Shown: piece after piece, positions 44,616 to 57,493 of the stretch
How positions within the stretch are numbered: the stretch's first letter is position 1
Layout of the letters: each line of letters opens with the position of its first letter
Assembly: GCA_032622095.1 (NCBI GenBank)
Contig: CP136069.1
Coordinates: 50,576,760-50,640,759 of the forward strand
Direction: 5' to 3'
DNA: 64,000 nucleotides
Source of the DNA: Siphonodentalium dalli
Taxonomy: Eukaryota; Mollusca; Scaphopoda; Gadilida; Siphonodentaliidae
Position numbers and translations under genes: made by a program
Notes under the pieces: generated by a model
Databases searched by the model: none
Seen by the model: only the letters and a program-made list of their open reading frames with translations
Told to the model about the DNA's origin: nothing

Positions 44616-46880
44616 GGACCTATCCATAGGTACCGCCCCAATATCAATTATAGCCAATGAGCCGATAGCTTAAACCCGGAAGCAACATACGCCTGCCTAG
44701 TGATATGAATCGCACCACAAGCCGGTCCCTAACAACAGTTGTAAGCTATGGGGAATTTACGAACACGAGAGCAAAATATGTCCTAAAAAGCTACAATGGT
44801 GTTGATATGTGCATGGGGAACATGTCCGGTTGACGAACGATATTTATACATGTTTTAGTTCGGTTTCCTAAATAGAAAAGTAACTATGACATCTTTTTAC
44901 GCTGGATTAAACCATGCCAACGACCACACTCGGATCCTAGTGTTATTTAAATTTCAATATTTATATAAAACAGATTTCAGAAAAACGTGAAATAGTAGTC
45001 CCGATCGATGATGCGTTATAAATATTAATTGTGCCGCGAGTATGTGTTTTATGTGAAGTGTTTTTCGTTATAAATGTATAGGCCTACATTTGTTGCTGTT
45101 ATAACATCGTGGTAATATTGAGTTCGAATGTCTGCTATTCACACTAACCTCGGGCGAACGTCGATCTTACTGAATCCATTTGAGAATCTAAAGCTTCCTC
45201 CGACAATGTACGTGTAAATGAGAATCAACAGATGTTTTCCAAGAGAATAGCAACGAAATTTCACACATTGCACGTGCTTCGCGGTGTATACACACAACCT
45301 TCACCGAACAAGTTCACTGTGTGCCATTGTTGCCTCGACATATGGCAACATGTAACTGACTCCATTGTTGTTGTTGTGTAGTTTCCGGCCGCAGTCCGGG
45401 TAGGATGGTCGGAACGCATTGTGCAATTCCCTTCACCCTTTCTTGATATGTTCGACGAAAATCGATTGTTGAGGCTGTTGATGTTGTTCAGATGCGGAGG
45501 CTGACCGGAGGCAAAGTGAGGTTGGGATGTTTAGCTTTTGCTGGTTGCTTTTAGCTTTTTTCTTTTCTTGTTTTTACTTTTCGGTGGATATAATTCATCT
45601 AAGGCTGCCATTGCTTTTATTCTACTCTTTTCTGCTTTCTTCCTTTCTACTTCTGAGTCGGCGATTAATTTAGCAGTTTCTTTTCTGTCGTTTTCAATCC
45701 ATAGGCTGGTGGCATCTGTTGTTTGTTCGGAGGCCGGTGGTGTAGGATTTGCAGTTGAAGGCTCCGGCTCAATGTATTCCGGAGTCTTCGGGATGAAGTC
45801 CATGTCTGGCCGTGGAGGCGATGGTGGTGGTGATTCCATCTCCTGGGCAGACTGGGCCGGGATCTCGACTGCATGGGAGGAGCTGGCTGGTGTAACATCC
45901 GTCGCCTTCTTCTCTTTCCACGCGGCTAGTCTCTCGGCATCTCTTTTTTTCCTTGATGGTGTTTTCTTCTTTTTCTTGTTCATCTTTTGTCGTGGTTTCC
46001 GTGCTGGTCTGGTATTTTCCGGTCCGGTAGGGAGCCCTGAAAAGGGCTGTGCCGGGCCGGTTTGGAAATCCAGAACCAGCTGGTATCCGCCTTTATGAGC
46101 ATGAAGTGACCAGCTCAGACAAGGCGTGACATGCATGGCGTCCAGCATATTAGTGACACTAATTGGTATTAACGGTGGTGAGTTCATCCTGAGAGGTGGC
46201 GATCCAAGCTCTCTGGAGGTCCGACTGCTAATGATGAATGATGAACTGACTCCATGATAGTCGGCGTTTTCTTTAATGTACTTTATTCCCGAAAAAAAGT
46301 AGTGGAATTTAAAAAGGCCATTATTTGATAATCCTTTGCATCCGGCCTGATGTCACCACGGTTCATTCAGGACGCTCGTGTATGGTAAACTGATATCGTT
46401 ATATTTATTTCGACAAAAGAGGGATTAATAGATTAATTACCCCATGTACACCCCCGTTTGATTTATTTCATCAAGGTGTGAACCATTACCATAGCTTCGA
46501 TATTAAATTTGCTATTTGATATTGAAGTTTCATAATGGCTTCATTTACACCGTTTGATTCAAAGTATGCCTAAACATCTATCTTTGTTGTTTATCGGAAG
46601 TGGCCTAACAATCACACCTGTTTTTGTTTAAAAACTGATTCTATTTTTGTTTATATCTAACGAGTCACTTTTACATGTTGCATATATACACACAAAGGTA
46701 TCTAAAAATCGTGATATTAAGAACGAACTATATTATCGTGTTACATGGCGTTTAACAACACAGTCCTTTCTCATCGGAAGCTATTTTAGCACTGAAGAGA
46801 TAGCGGAATTGAGATGGCTTGTGGTGCGTAGTAACAGTAACCATGCAGCCTACAGGTGGGCGGGACGTAGGGATAGGTCC
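44616..46880. mobile_element. Candidate TIR element (2265 bp) inserted in LINE-B
   Basis: The left end GGACCTATCCATAGGTACCG and the right end in reverse GGACCTATCCCTACGTCCCG form a roughly 23-bp TIR with few mismatches. Removing it and one copy of a 2-bp AT repeat rejoins LINE-B as VPYIWGIGTIIPLYKKKG in frame. It contains a - strand ORF1-like frame and about 0.9 kb of non-coding DNA. The superfamily is not assigned, since a 2-bp AT duplication is unusual. Confidence 0.6.
45531..46352 (-). CDS. ORF1-like retroelement or transposon protein, no clear start
   Basis: The frame is open from 46352 and has a first Met at 46187 (218 aa from there), ending at 45531. From the N-terminus it shows a folded-looking part (FKFHYFFSGIKYI, SPPLIPISVTNML, LSWSLHAHKGGYQLVLDF), a basic tract (NKKKKKTPSRKKRDAERLAA), a Pro/Ser-rich middle and a second basic coiled stretch (SEVERKKAEKSRIKAMAALD) with a KKRKKLK tail. 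This order, a small domain followed by 'SPSR(K/R)(K/R)R' and a charged tail, resembles ORF1 proteins of invertebrate LINEs (inference from general resemblance). No ORF2 follows it here. It may be a LINE 5' end captured by the TIR element. The 186-codon frame on the + strand is its antisense shadow. Confidence 0.5.
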   Translation of the reverse strand, partial: HQAGCKGLSNNGLFKFHYFFSGIKYIKENADYHGVSSSFIISSRTSRELGSPPLRMNSPPLIPISVTNMLDAMHVTPCLSWSLHAHKGGYQLVLDFQTGPAQPFSGLPTGPENTRPARKPRQKMNKKKKKTPSRKKRDAERLAAWKEKKATDVTPASSSHAVEIPAQSAQEMESPPPSPPRPDMDFIPKTPEYIEPEPSTANPTPPASEQTTDATSLWIENDRKETAKLIADSEVERKKAEKSRIKAMAALDELYPPKSKNKKRKKLKATSKS

Positions 46881-47204
46881 ATTCCCCATATATATGGTAC
46901 ACAGCCTGATTCGAAAACTAAATTAAATGTTTTACAATATATGTCGATAAGGGTGTCAGAGGATGCCTTGATATATTCATTTTTAATTCCGTCATCGCCA
47001 GGGGACTTATTGTTTTTTAAACTCTTGATAGCTAACATGACTTCTTCTTTGTTTATTGGTCGATTTAGTTGGTCGTTTGTGTTACTTGTCTCAATGTTCA
47101 TACATGTATCTAAGTCATCTGTGGTTGATTCAGAATTAAGTAATCGGAAATGTTCTTCAAATTTGTCTATGTCAACTGAGTTATTTGATACTATATCTCG
47201 CTTA
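46881..47204 (-). pseudogene. LINE-B, linker and start of reverse transcriptase
   Basis: On the - strand from 47204 it reads NKRDIVSNNSVDIDKFEEHF, LNRPINKEEVMLAIKSLKNN, KSPGDDGIKNEYIKASSDTL and FESGCVPYIW. The frame is open. It continues upstream, after removal of the giant element and one TTAA, into the piece at 62752. Confidence 0.88.
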
Positions 47205-50200
47205 TTAAAGGGATAGTACTCAGATGACCGGTGGTACGTCGATCGCAAGTTGCAAAACAGAGTTCAGTCCCCTCGCCACGCGATGTCCTCCGACTGCGTG
47301 ACTTTAAGCACTGTCTGATTTGTTTACCTCCGGGTTGGGAAAACCCAAAAATTGTAACTTCCGCATTGTTACTTCGCAAGTTAACGACGTTTGTTGTGAG
47401 AAATTCGCACCACAAAGACAGCATATATTGCAGAAATTATACTCGCAACGCTTATGTGATATGGAAATGCGACATTCCACGGTCAGTGTCCGTTTAATCG
47501 TACCGGTACCGGTACTCAAGTAATCCTAGACAGTTGACAGCAGCCAGCAGGTTGAATTTGGAATGATCTGGAATGGAAGACGAGTCACAAACTAGTTTCC
47601 ATTATTGGCATGAACTGATCGATGAATACGTTGCAGTATATCGGCTGATGTCAACCCCATGCAGACTTGGAAGGTTGCGTAAGTTTGTGTCTTACTAAAT
47701 TGTATGGGAAAGGGAGCCCAAATTCACATTTAAATATCAGGTCTGGGTGAACACCAATTGATCGAAATCCAATAAAACATGGCTGACACTGACATGCCGA
47801 GTCAGTACTGTCAGTAGCCGAGAGGTGCTCACTCCAATTCTTGAATATTTAAATGGTGTTTGTTTGAAGATTTTTAAACGTTTATTTATATTCTCATTCT
47901 CTCAAAAGAAATCCAAATGTTTTTAAGTAGTTACCAAGTTGAACGATATCATGGAACAGTTTAGTGTGACTCCCCTTATCTCAGATGCATCTAGGTGGTG
48001 TAAGACCAGTCTATATTAGATCGATTAGTCTAAATAAAGATCTATTGGTGGTTCACCCAGACCTGCATGTTTATTAATAATCGCATTGAATGTACCGAAG
48101 CTCAACAATCATCTGCAGGTCTCGGTGAACCACTGGTTGATCTGTATAAAACTGATCAGTCTATCTTTATATTGAATATATTCAGTAAATAATTATTCCG
48201 TGTCTTTCAACAGAAATTATAATTATCTCTTTTTAAGTATTGGATGTAATATAATTACCACTATAGAACAGTTCAGAGTGACTCGACTTATCCCCAATGC
48301 CTGCATATGATGAATGACCAATCGGTCTATTCTATAGCGATTAGTCTAATAAAGGTCGATCGTTGGTTCACCATATGACCTGTTCATTTGCACTTAAGTG
48401 CAAATTATTTAAACAGCGTAAATCATTTGCACATTTAAAGTTCTATTAAAGGCATGTGAGGCCTTAGTTGTCGAAAATATTGATATTTGTTCTAATCACC
48501 GTAAACAGAAAAACATTAAAACACATACAGTTTCGTTCATATATACCATGACCATCACGTAAACAGCATGTTATCATAAAGACCTACAATATTTTACCTA
48601 AGCAAGAGCCTGATTGTGTTACAGAAGACAGCACAATATTAATGAAACTCTTGAACTGGCTAATCACACACACAAATGGCATAAACGCTCTTTATTAGTT
48701 CCATATCAGGAATTCACCAACAAAGAACGCTCTTTATGTTTACCATCATAATATAAACAAACACCAGAAAAGTAACTTTTTATGCTTTTGTTTACATAAC
48801 AATGGTCAAACATTTGACAATAACATACTGTTTATGCGATATTTCTTATTTGTATATGGACAAAGTCTGTCTACATTTTGATGTTCTTTATTTTTGTGGC
48901 GGTTTTCGAAGGGTGGAAATATTTTCACAGGATACCCACCGCCAAGGCCAACCGTACCTTTAAATTATCTGTATCTGGAATATGTACCATACATGAAAGG
49001 TGTTCATAGACCCAATCATTTAATTATGCTCTATGTAAAAAAAAACATTTATTTGAGCTCAATTAAGCGCACATCATTTGCGCTTAAGTGTAAATAAGAC
49101 ATGAGACTATCATACATGTATTTAATAATATATACTAGTCCACCTATTTGTAATTCCTTTCTCAGAGTCTAATTCACTCTTTTTTTATTTCTAGACAATC
49201 TGATTTATGCTCAAGCTCAAATAGATGAATTTTACTTTTAAAAGAGCAAATAAATTAATTCCGCTTAAGGCACTTTAAGAGCAAATCAAATCTGTCAGAT
49301 TATCACTTGGCCTTACATATGGGTGTCTTTTGTTTTGTTATATCTCCTCCCAATATATGCATTACCCCAACCAATATCATAAGAACGGCTGAACATATGC
49401 AGTTAACAGGGATGGGTATATATCCTGTGTACCTGTTAGGAAATTGTGGACTACAAGTGGAACAATTTTCCTCTACCAACATTGGTATCTCCCACCCACA
49501 TAATATTTTTCCACTTATTTTACCCTCACAATCACATATTTTGCTTTATATAGTGATGATATGGCAAGAAATTAACTATATCTGAGAAAAATTTGGTTGA
49601 GTCTGGGTTTGTGAGGGGGTCGACTCGGGGGAGATACCCAGGACTGAGAATCTTCTCCGCCGCCCATCTAGTAGCTGCATATGATCAAAACATCATCTAT
49701 CGCTTATTTTGCTTTATATACCATACTTCATCCGAGAAAAAGTTTATTAAGTTGGGGGAGATACCAAGTCCTGATTATCACTTATTTTGCTTTATATAGT
49801 CCAAACATTCTCATATGTAGCTCAGGGAAGAATCCAGAGATAATTTGGGGACACCTGTTTCCAGCAGAGGATATGTACCGGTATCCCAATATAACTTTAA
49901 AATACGGCTTCTACACCGAACCAACACAGATACAGACGCATATATTATAAATAGGACATAATATTTCTGATTTAAAAATTCAACAATGCAAATGAAGGCC
50001 GTATTGCAACTGCTGATTTTTTAATACAGCGCTTATTGTTGAATTGCCTTGAAAATTCAGGTTGATTCAATACTGTCCACTGGGAATTTGGAGTCATTTG
50101 GGCTTCTCAAGTTTGGGCACCCATACCTGTAACAGCTATCAAAACAGCCCTGGAAATTTCCCTGATGTAGCTTCTGCGTGAGTGGGGGGGGGGGGGGGGG

Positions 50201-50547
50201 GGGGGATTATAATCAGCCTGATCATACTTGGGTAGCACCCATCCATCCAAACACCAACACAATCAACTCAATAAAGTTAATTTCTCACCATTTCATGACT
50301 ATATAAAGCAATAATAAGCAATAAAATCATAAGTTTATTTTTTCTCATATGTAGCTACTAGGTGGTAATTGGATACTCAGGTCCTTTTATCTCCCCCCCC
50401 CCCCCAATACCTGTTCAGTGACCTGTTAGGAAATTATCGAGTACCGGTATATGAGACATAGGTTTGTCATGATATTTTAAGTTTAATATCTTTGTAGAAG
50501 TAAGATGTCCAAAACTTCAACTATCAAGGTGAATTTCTTCGGGTTAA

Positions 50548-51651
50548 CCCTTTCATGACTGCATCTTGAAATTTTGTGAAAACCCTGTTCCAATGCATTC
50601 TCTTATATTTAAGAGAATTAATGCATTCTCTTATATTTAAGAGAATTCATTGGCTTAACAATATTTACCTTGACCTTATAAGCCATTGCATTCTCTTATA
50701 TATTCGAGGCTCCATATATAATAGAATGCACTAGACCCCGAAGCCACGACAAATAGTTTTCATGGCTGGCTCAACCGATTTTCGTGGCTGGTTAGCTAGC
50801 TAAGCCGGCTCAGTCACGACGTTCGTGGCTGACGAAATATGGCGGCTCAGCCGGCTGAGATGTTATCATTCAGCGTATTTTCGTTTCCGAAATGTTCCTA
50901 ATCCCCTGTTACCGGTTATAGATGCGTTTTTTTTAGCGTTTGTGGTGAACCCGTAGAATTCCAGACCACACGTAATCTTTTGATGTTAGGCTTTTCCATT
51001 ATGGCGAAAATTTACGAAGGACTGGCATGGATATACTATGTAGTTTCCCATCTAATCGGTATAAGTAGTTACATTGTGTTCTGTCGACTTCAGACTGCTA
51101 TCATCACTGCCATCTTACGATATATGCATGCATCATTGAATGATGAACCCGATAGTAATGATGTATAATATTTCAAACTATTTCTATTCTTATGTGTATA
51201 TATTGACAAATGCCAGTGATGTCTGAGACTTGGTGTTGTCGATATAAACAATTTATATTTTAACCCTTTCAATACCGAATGGATGCGCCCATTCAGTTAT
51301 ATGAAAGCATGCATTGGGATAGTCTATTCCACATTAAGGGGCCATGTGTTCTGATAATATAACAACCATGCCGTGTCCATGCGAGTATGCCAATATTAGG
51401 CAATGCGGTTTAGTTCTTTGCGATTCACAGTTCAGTTGTGCTTGATATAAGCCCATGCACACGGCTCAGCCATTTTACAATTCCGGCGGCGGAGATTTTT
51501 AAATGTGGCTGGCGTTAGAAATAATATGGCTGGCGGCGGCTTGTGGCCAATATGGCTGGCGGCGGCGGCGTACGATGGCGGCTTCGGGCTCTAGAATGCA
51601 CTGGCACAGGATCATTAATGCTGAACCAGCATGGCTCCAGTCATAAAAGGG
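50548..51651. mobile_element. piggyBac-like MITE of giant copy 2, split by a later insertion
   Basis: This is the counterpart of 28277-28510, with the same CCCTTTCATGACTG start after TTAA and CAGTCATAAAAGGG end. It is interrupted by the 859-bp element at 50733. Confidence 0.6.
50733..51591. mobile_element. Copy-2-specific TIR element (859 bp), 11-bp target duplication
   Basis: TAGAATGCACT flanks it at 50722-50732 and 51592-51602, while copy 1 has this site once (28451-28461). The ends GACCCCGAAGCC and, in reverse, GAGCCCGAAGCC form a short TIR. The subterminal parts repeat 'ggctggc', 'gcggcggc' and 'cagccggctgag'. The 11-bp duplication fits Mutator-like elements best. A 62-codon frame at 50980 is not supported as a gene. 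Confidence 0.8.
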
Positions 51652-52700
51652 TTACGACCTGTAGCCCGTGCCAAAGGATTTAGTCATGCAAAGAGTAAAA
51701 TCCAAGATGGCTGCTGGTGGCCATGTTTTTTGCCGAATGACCCCAAAATGACTCTACATGTCAATGCCAACAGCTATGACAAATTTTATAATGATCCAAT
51801 TTTATAATGACCAAAGGTACGACCTGTAGCCCGTGCTAGAGGAAATTGTTGACGAGTCACACACAAACACACACACAGACGACGATACCAAGCCATGGCA
51901 ATAGCTAAAACTTTACAAAGTAAAGTTGAGCTAAAAATGAAAACACCACCTTCCCACCTGGGCCACCCATATTTTTCAATGACCGTTTATTACCAGAAAC
52001 ACAGGTATAGTTTTCGCCCTGAAGAATAAATGTGAAATGGGCCTCTCTGGCTCACATATATGTTAGTTAAGACTATCCCAACCATTTGTTTTATTAGCTG
52101 AACTTTACTTTGTAAAGTTTGAGCTATTGCCATGGCTTTGTCGTCTGTGTGTGCGTATGTGTGTGTGTGATTCGTCAACAATACAGGCTACAGGTGCTAC
52201 TTGTGGTCGGATCATTATGAAATTTGACATAGCTGTTGATATCAACATTTAGACCAGAACCGTTCATTTTGGGGTCATTCTGAAGAAAAAAAACATGGCC
52301 GCCAGCGACCATCTTGGATTTCAATATTCAATCCATTAGCACGGGCTACAGGTCGTACTGTTCTTCTGATTATCATGAAATTTGTCACGGATGTTAACAA
52401 TGACATGTAGATGCGAACGAGTAACTTTGGGGTCATTCGGCCAAAAAAATGGCTACTGGCAGCCATCTTAGATTTTACTGTTTGCATGACTAAATTCTCT
52501 GGCACAGCCTACAGGTCGTACCTTTGGTTGGATCATCATGAAATTTGTCACGGATGTTAATATTGACATGGAGATGGGGAATGAGTAATTTTGGGGTCAT
52601 TCGGCTACATTAGTGGGGTCGTTAGGCCAAAAATCATGGCCACTGGCAGCCATCTTGGATTTTACTCTTTGCATGACTAAATCCTTTGGCCAGGGTTACA
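51652..52700. repeat. R1-type repeat block inside giant copy 2
   Basis: This is the counterpart of 28511-29560. Small differences include a longer 'cacacacaga' run near 51870 and the loss of a few bases near 51755. Confidence 0.75.
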
Positions 52701-53312
52701 GGTCGCATCTTTTGTCAGATCATTGTGAAATTTGTCATGGATGAGATCGAGTCATTTTTTGGTTATTCGGCCAAAATCATGGCTGATGGTCAAAAACTCA
52801 AAATGGAAAAAATGAATTTTTATTCCAAACCAATTGCAGCACATCTCACACCATATCATATGTCATCTTATATGATGCACATTCTTTATTCAATATTCCA
52901 ATGATGTTATAGATATTCTTTTCTGACAGAAAAGTATTTAAAAATGTATGCCGTTTCATGTTAAACCAAAAATTAAATCAACTTTTCTTATATTTCAGAT
53001 CAGTTGTTCATGCACTTGTAGCCCAGTCCAAGCACAGAATATGAATAGAAGGAATGAAAGAATGATTGAGACCGATGGGTGTCAGCATGGTTTGAGGATT
53101 GCACCACTAGAATATTGACAGGTACATACATGTACATTAGAATTCTGAGAGCGGACATTTGAAACATTTTTTTGTTATAACTGATGTAGTTTATATATAC
53201 AGCTTAGCTTGTCGAAGGTTCTTTACTAAATACTAAGTGACAAGTAGTTCCCTTAGGATATTTTCTATCTGTTGGTGTATCCTGAATTCCCTCCAAATGA
53301 ATAATAGACATA

Positions 53313-55465
53313 CAGTAATGCCCTCAGTAATCGACCTCTTAACCAAAGCAGAATTATGGGTAACTTTTCAGGATTTAGTCGGAAATATGGCTCTCGGGAG
53401 AGCTTTCCGATGAATGGCAACAAGCCATATTTCCGACTAAATCCTGAAAAGTTACCCATAATTCTGCTTTGGTTAAGAAGTTAAAAGGCACCACTCAACA
53501 GACATTTCCGTCACTAGAAATATATATTGTGGGACAAAAATATTACGATGTTTAGAACACAATTTATTTGGCAGTGGCACATGTATTTTATTTGATTCAA
53601 TATCTAGGGATGAATATATGAGACAGCATATATGTTTCTTTCATGTTTTGATGATAACTGCACTTATATAATCATGTTATCAAAACAAGTTTCATAAAAT
53701 GTCTGTTGTTGTAAAAAAAAATTGTCTGAGGGAGAGTGACCTCATATTCAATTCTTCACTAAAGGCCAGTATAGATTAGACATCAAACTTTACAATTTTG
53801 CCAACCTTAATATATAACATTGCTGGTGGATTGATATTACAAGAATTGTTATTTTATAATTTTAATGAGAATAACAATTAAACTAAACTGAAAGTTATTG
53901 TCTTTTGCACTGTTTGTTGGCCTCGACTGAAACTCGACGCCAATTCCAGTGAGTCACACACTCCATGAGTTAGGCAGCACCAGTCTCCTTTATATAGTGA
54001 TGTTGGTTTCTATAACATAAAATATTGTTATCGTTCTATTATAGGTTCTAATGGAGAGAGAGATGTAGATATGGCTGGAAGGACAAGACTCCAAGAAATT
54101 GCACAACTGCAGTTCATTAAACACACTTGAATTTAGCGAATTGCCACATGTACAATCATTACATTCTTACAATGTTACCAGCAGTTTTGTGAAGTAACAC
54201 AATAATGACAATGATATTGAAAAAGATATATTGCTATGTTCGATGCACTTTCTCAGCAATGCCATGAAGAAAATCTCATTCCTGATTAACATGCAGATCA
54301 AGCAATGGTTAGTTCAAATGATGTCATACTGTGCTTTTCAATTTAAACTGTGTCCATCTTGGTTATCGGAATGATTCTGGAAGAGAAAGCTCTATGGCTG
54401 AGATGATATAATTGTCTACTACAAATTAAATATGCTATATATTTTTGGAATAAATATACATGTACCATATACATGTACGATATTTAAATACTAGTACACA
54501 TCTTTTCATTTAGGAATTCTGATTCCTTATTCATGCCCAATACTGACTGAACTACTAGGATCCCCTGTATATCAATTGTATACCTTACTCATATTTGAAT
54601 TTGTGCAGTACTATGTTTCGCTCTATTTAAAATTCTGAGCAACTTCTAAACTTACAAATATTTTTGTATATGATGACAATTTCAGTTCTTCATTATCGCT
54701 GAAAATACTTGTGCATATTAAAGATCATCTTGACAAAAATTCCTTCAGTCTGGAATATATATGTCTATATTTTAGAAGAAATTCAACTTAAAATATCTAA
54801 CCATGATTTAGCTATACACATGTGAATAATAAATGCACACTAGCGAAAAATAGTACAATGTACTGCACAAATTTAAATATGACTGAAGAATATATTCTAT
54901 AATCATGATACTTTGACCCTGAGAATGTGACAAAAGTAAAAACAGTCTATATACCACATCATATATTTTTACTTCAGCAGATAATTGTAGTCTCTGGGAT
55001 TAATATAAAAAAGTCCAATTTTTTCACCAAAAAAAGTCATTATCACTAATATTGGTATTAGTTAGTAGTTTAATCTCTTTAATATATCAACAAAAGTAGA
55101 TTATATAGAAATATGTTTTTATCCCAAAAGTCATTGATTTATGGCTACATATACAGCTACATGTACATTGTACCAGTCAGTGCTGATTGTTGATGTTACT
55201 AAAGATCTGCATGCAAAATACAATAATCATTTATGCTTATCATTATGGTACTCACATTATTACATTCTAATGATTTGTCCTGATGAGTTAACCACATCTC
55301 TCGTTCTCCATCATTAATATAGTCTGAAAATAGAAATGTATAAAGGTAGTGAATCTCGGGGAGAGCTTTCTGATGAATGGCAACAAGCCACATTTCTGAC
55401 TAAATCCTGAAATGTTACCCATACTTCTGCTTTGGTTAAGAGGTCGATTACTTAGGGCATTAATG
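53313..55465. mobile_element. pogo/Tigger-like nested element in giant copy 2 (MITE-free)
   Basis: It has the same TIRs and TA flanks (53311-53312, 55466-55467) as the element at 30173. It lacks the TTAA MITE and about 46 bp near 53933. It therefore preserves the empty site that dates the MITE in copy 1. Confidence 0.65.
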
Positions 55466-56862
55466 TATAACTTGGCTAATTTAACCCAACATCTGCCTCA
55501 CAAGTTCACAACTTATTATACTGACACTGCGACTTGTGAAATCCATCAAATTATCACTCTCTGTGAGTCCAATAGCTATTCACCTAATTAAACATTATAT
55601 TTACCAGTCATGGTCCTTGCTGGTTTAAAGCATGGACACAAAACATATGTTTCAAGCATTTGTGACCAGGAAGTAGTATTTAAAACAACTATCAGTTGTG
55701 TTAATCTAACATATTCATGATTTAGGTCCAGTGCACCATTCTATGACCATACATGATGGGACAGGACCTCATTTTTGAAGATTTTTCAAACTCTACCCAC
55801 AAGACGAGAACATTAGGGAGCCATAGCAACCATTTATTCACACAAATTATGGTTCAATCAATGCCTAGGACATCCCCCATGCCAGAAATACAGATACAAA
55901 AATATGTGCCACAAGGGCTTCCAGTGCATCCATGCACAGTTGCATATAAATCAGAATATAATAGAGTTCACATGAATTTTGAAAGTGAAAAAAACACATA
56001 GAAATCCATATACATTGATATATGGACTATATTTTGAAAGGGAAATTCATTATATGTTGAAAAAAGTAAAACTTTTGTTTATACTCGCACAATGATCAGA
56101 TAAATTATGTGCACTTTAGAGGTAACATTGCACTATTATCAAGGCTAATTAACATAACCCTAGATATTTTCATGTATTTAAGATTCATCAGCCATGTTTG
56201 GGTTTCAGCCATTTCAAAATTTCAGATCTACTAGACTTGTGCTTATTTTCAAACTGATTTAAGATCTTTTTAGTTCATAAATTTATTTCGGCATGTGTTG
56301 CAACAATAATAATTGGTACATGTAGCAACCTGAACATTTGTCACATGACTGATATTTAGAGAAATGTCTGTTTTCAACCTTATTTGAGCTGATTTTTGTC
56401 AAAATTTGTCTATATTTGACCCACAGTGTGCAGCGGTGTGTGTATTCCTAGAGTATGTGGGACCCGAATTCACATTGACCAGTGTTAGCTGATAAAATGG
56501 TATGACATAAATGGTATCAGTGTGGGCAATGCCGTCACTTATTATACCCTTGGCTGTCTTAAGCGAAATAATGGTTCGCTTAATAAGAGTAATCCATTCT
56601 CATGAATTAGACTGAAGTACAATTCACTCACACATAGTTCAGACATGCTCTTTCAGAATTCCGCTCAAGTTGAAACCTTTGACATAGTAGTATCTCAGTC
56701 TTTGAGTCAACTAATAGGGGAAGGCTCCACACACTGATACCATTTATGTCATACCATTTTATCCAAGATGAGAGAGGTAAAACAAACAATGGTGGTTAAG
56801 GGTAACTGAATTATGATTTACCATAATACAATGATACTTCAGAGCAATATATTTATGCTTAG

Positions 56863-57493
56863 GTAGAAGTACACGATTTCACAGGTTGTAGGGGGTCTGA
56901 AAAATATAAATATCTGGGGGGCATAACGGCCAGTGTAGTCTGTGTTAACTGTGTCGTTACTGGTTTGAAGGTTTATTTATTTTACAAAACTGGGAAAGTT
57001 CTCAAAAAAGTGAAAAATTTGGATACGCAACAGGGTTTTCGTATTCAGTGAAGGCCAACTCTGTGTTATTGGTTACAGGAAAATAGCCCGATTTCTCTCC
57101 CCTGAATTCTGTCATCTGGGCTCGCAAGACTTTTTTTTCAAATTGATACGATAACTTTTTTTCTATTTCAAATATTTCTCAGCTCTATCAGGTGGAAGAA
57201 TCTTATTTATTGACATTCGCTCTATCATGGTCTGTTTTTGGGTAGAAAATGGCCAATTTGAGTGAAACAAATGGGTAAAATTGAGCGGTTCGTGTGTGCA
57301 AACCAAGGGGCATAACTCAATGACATATTGTACGAAGAACCAAAAGTACATTTAAATGATTAAACCTAAAATTTCTGTCGAAATTAAAACATGCTTGATT
57401 GGATATATGCCAACGATAATGGCTTAGCATTGATTTGAAGTACAGTACCCCCTCCCAGGTTGGCAAAATTGCTGGAAATCGTGTATTGCTACC
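56863..57493. mobile_element. Older TTAA-type element nested in giant copy 2
   Basis: This is the counterpart of 34354-35000, with small deletions (near 56905 and 57190). TTAA follows at 57494-57497. Confidence 0.5.

Noticed and set aside
45538-46098. 186-codon + strand frame rich in Phe, Ser and Gly
   Set aside because: It is the exact antisense of the basic, Pro/Ser-rich ORF1-like frame and has a composition typical of shadow frames.
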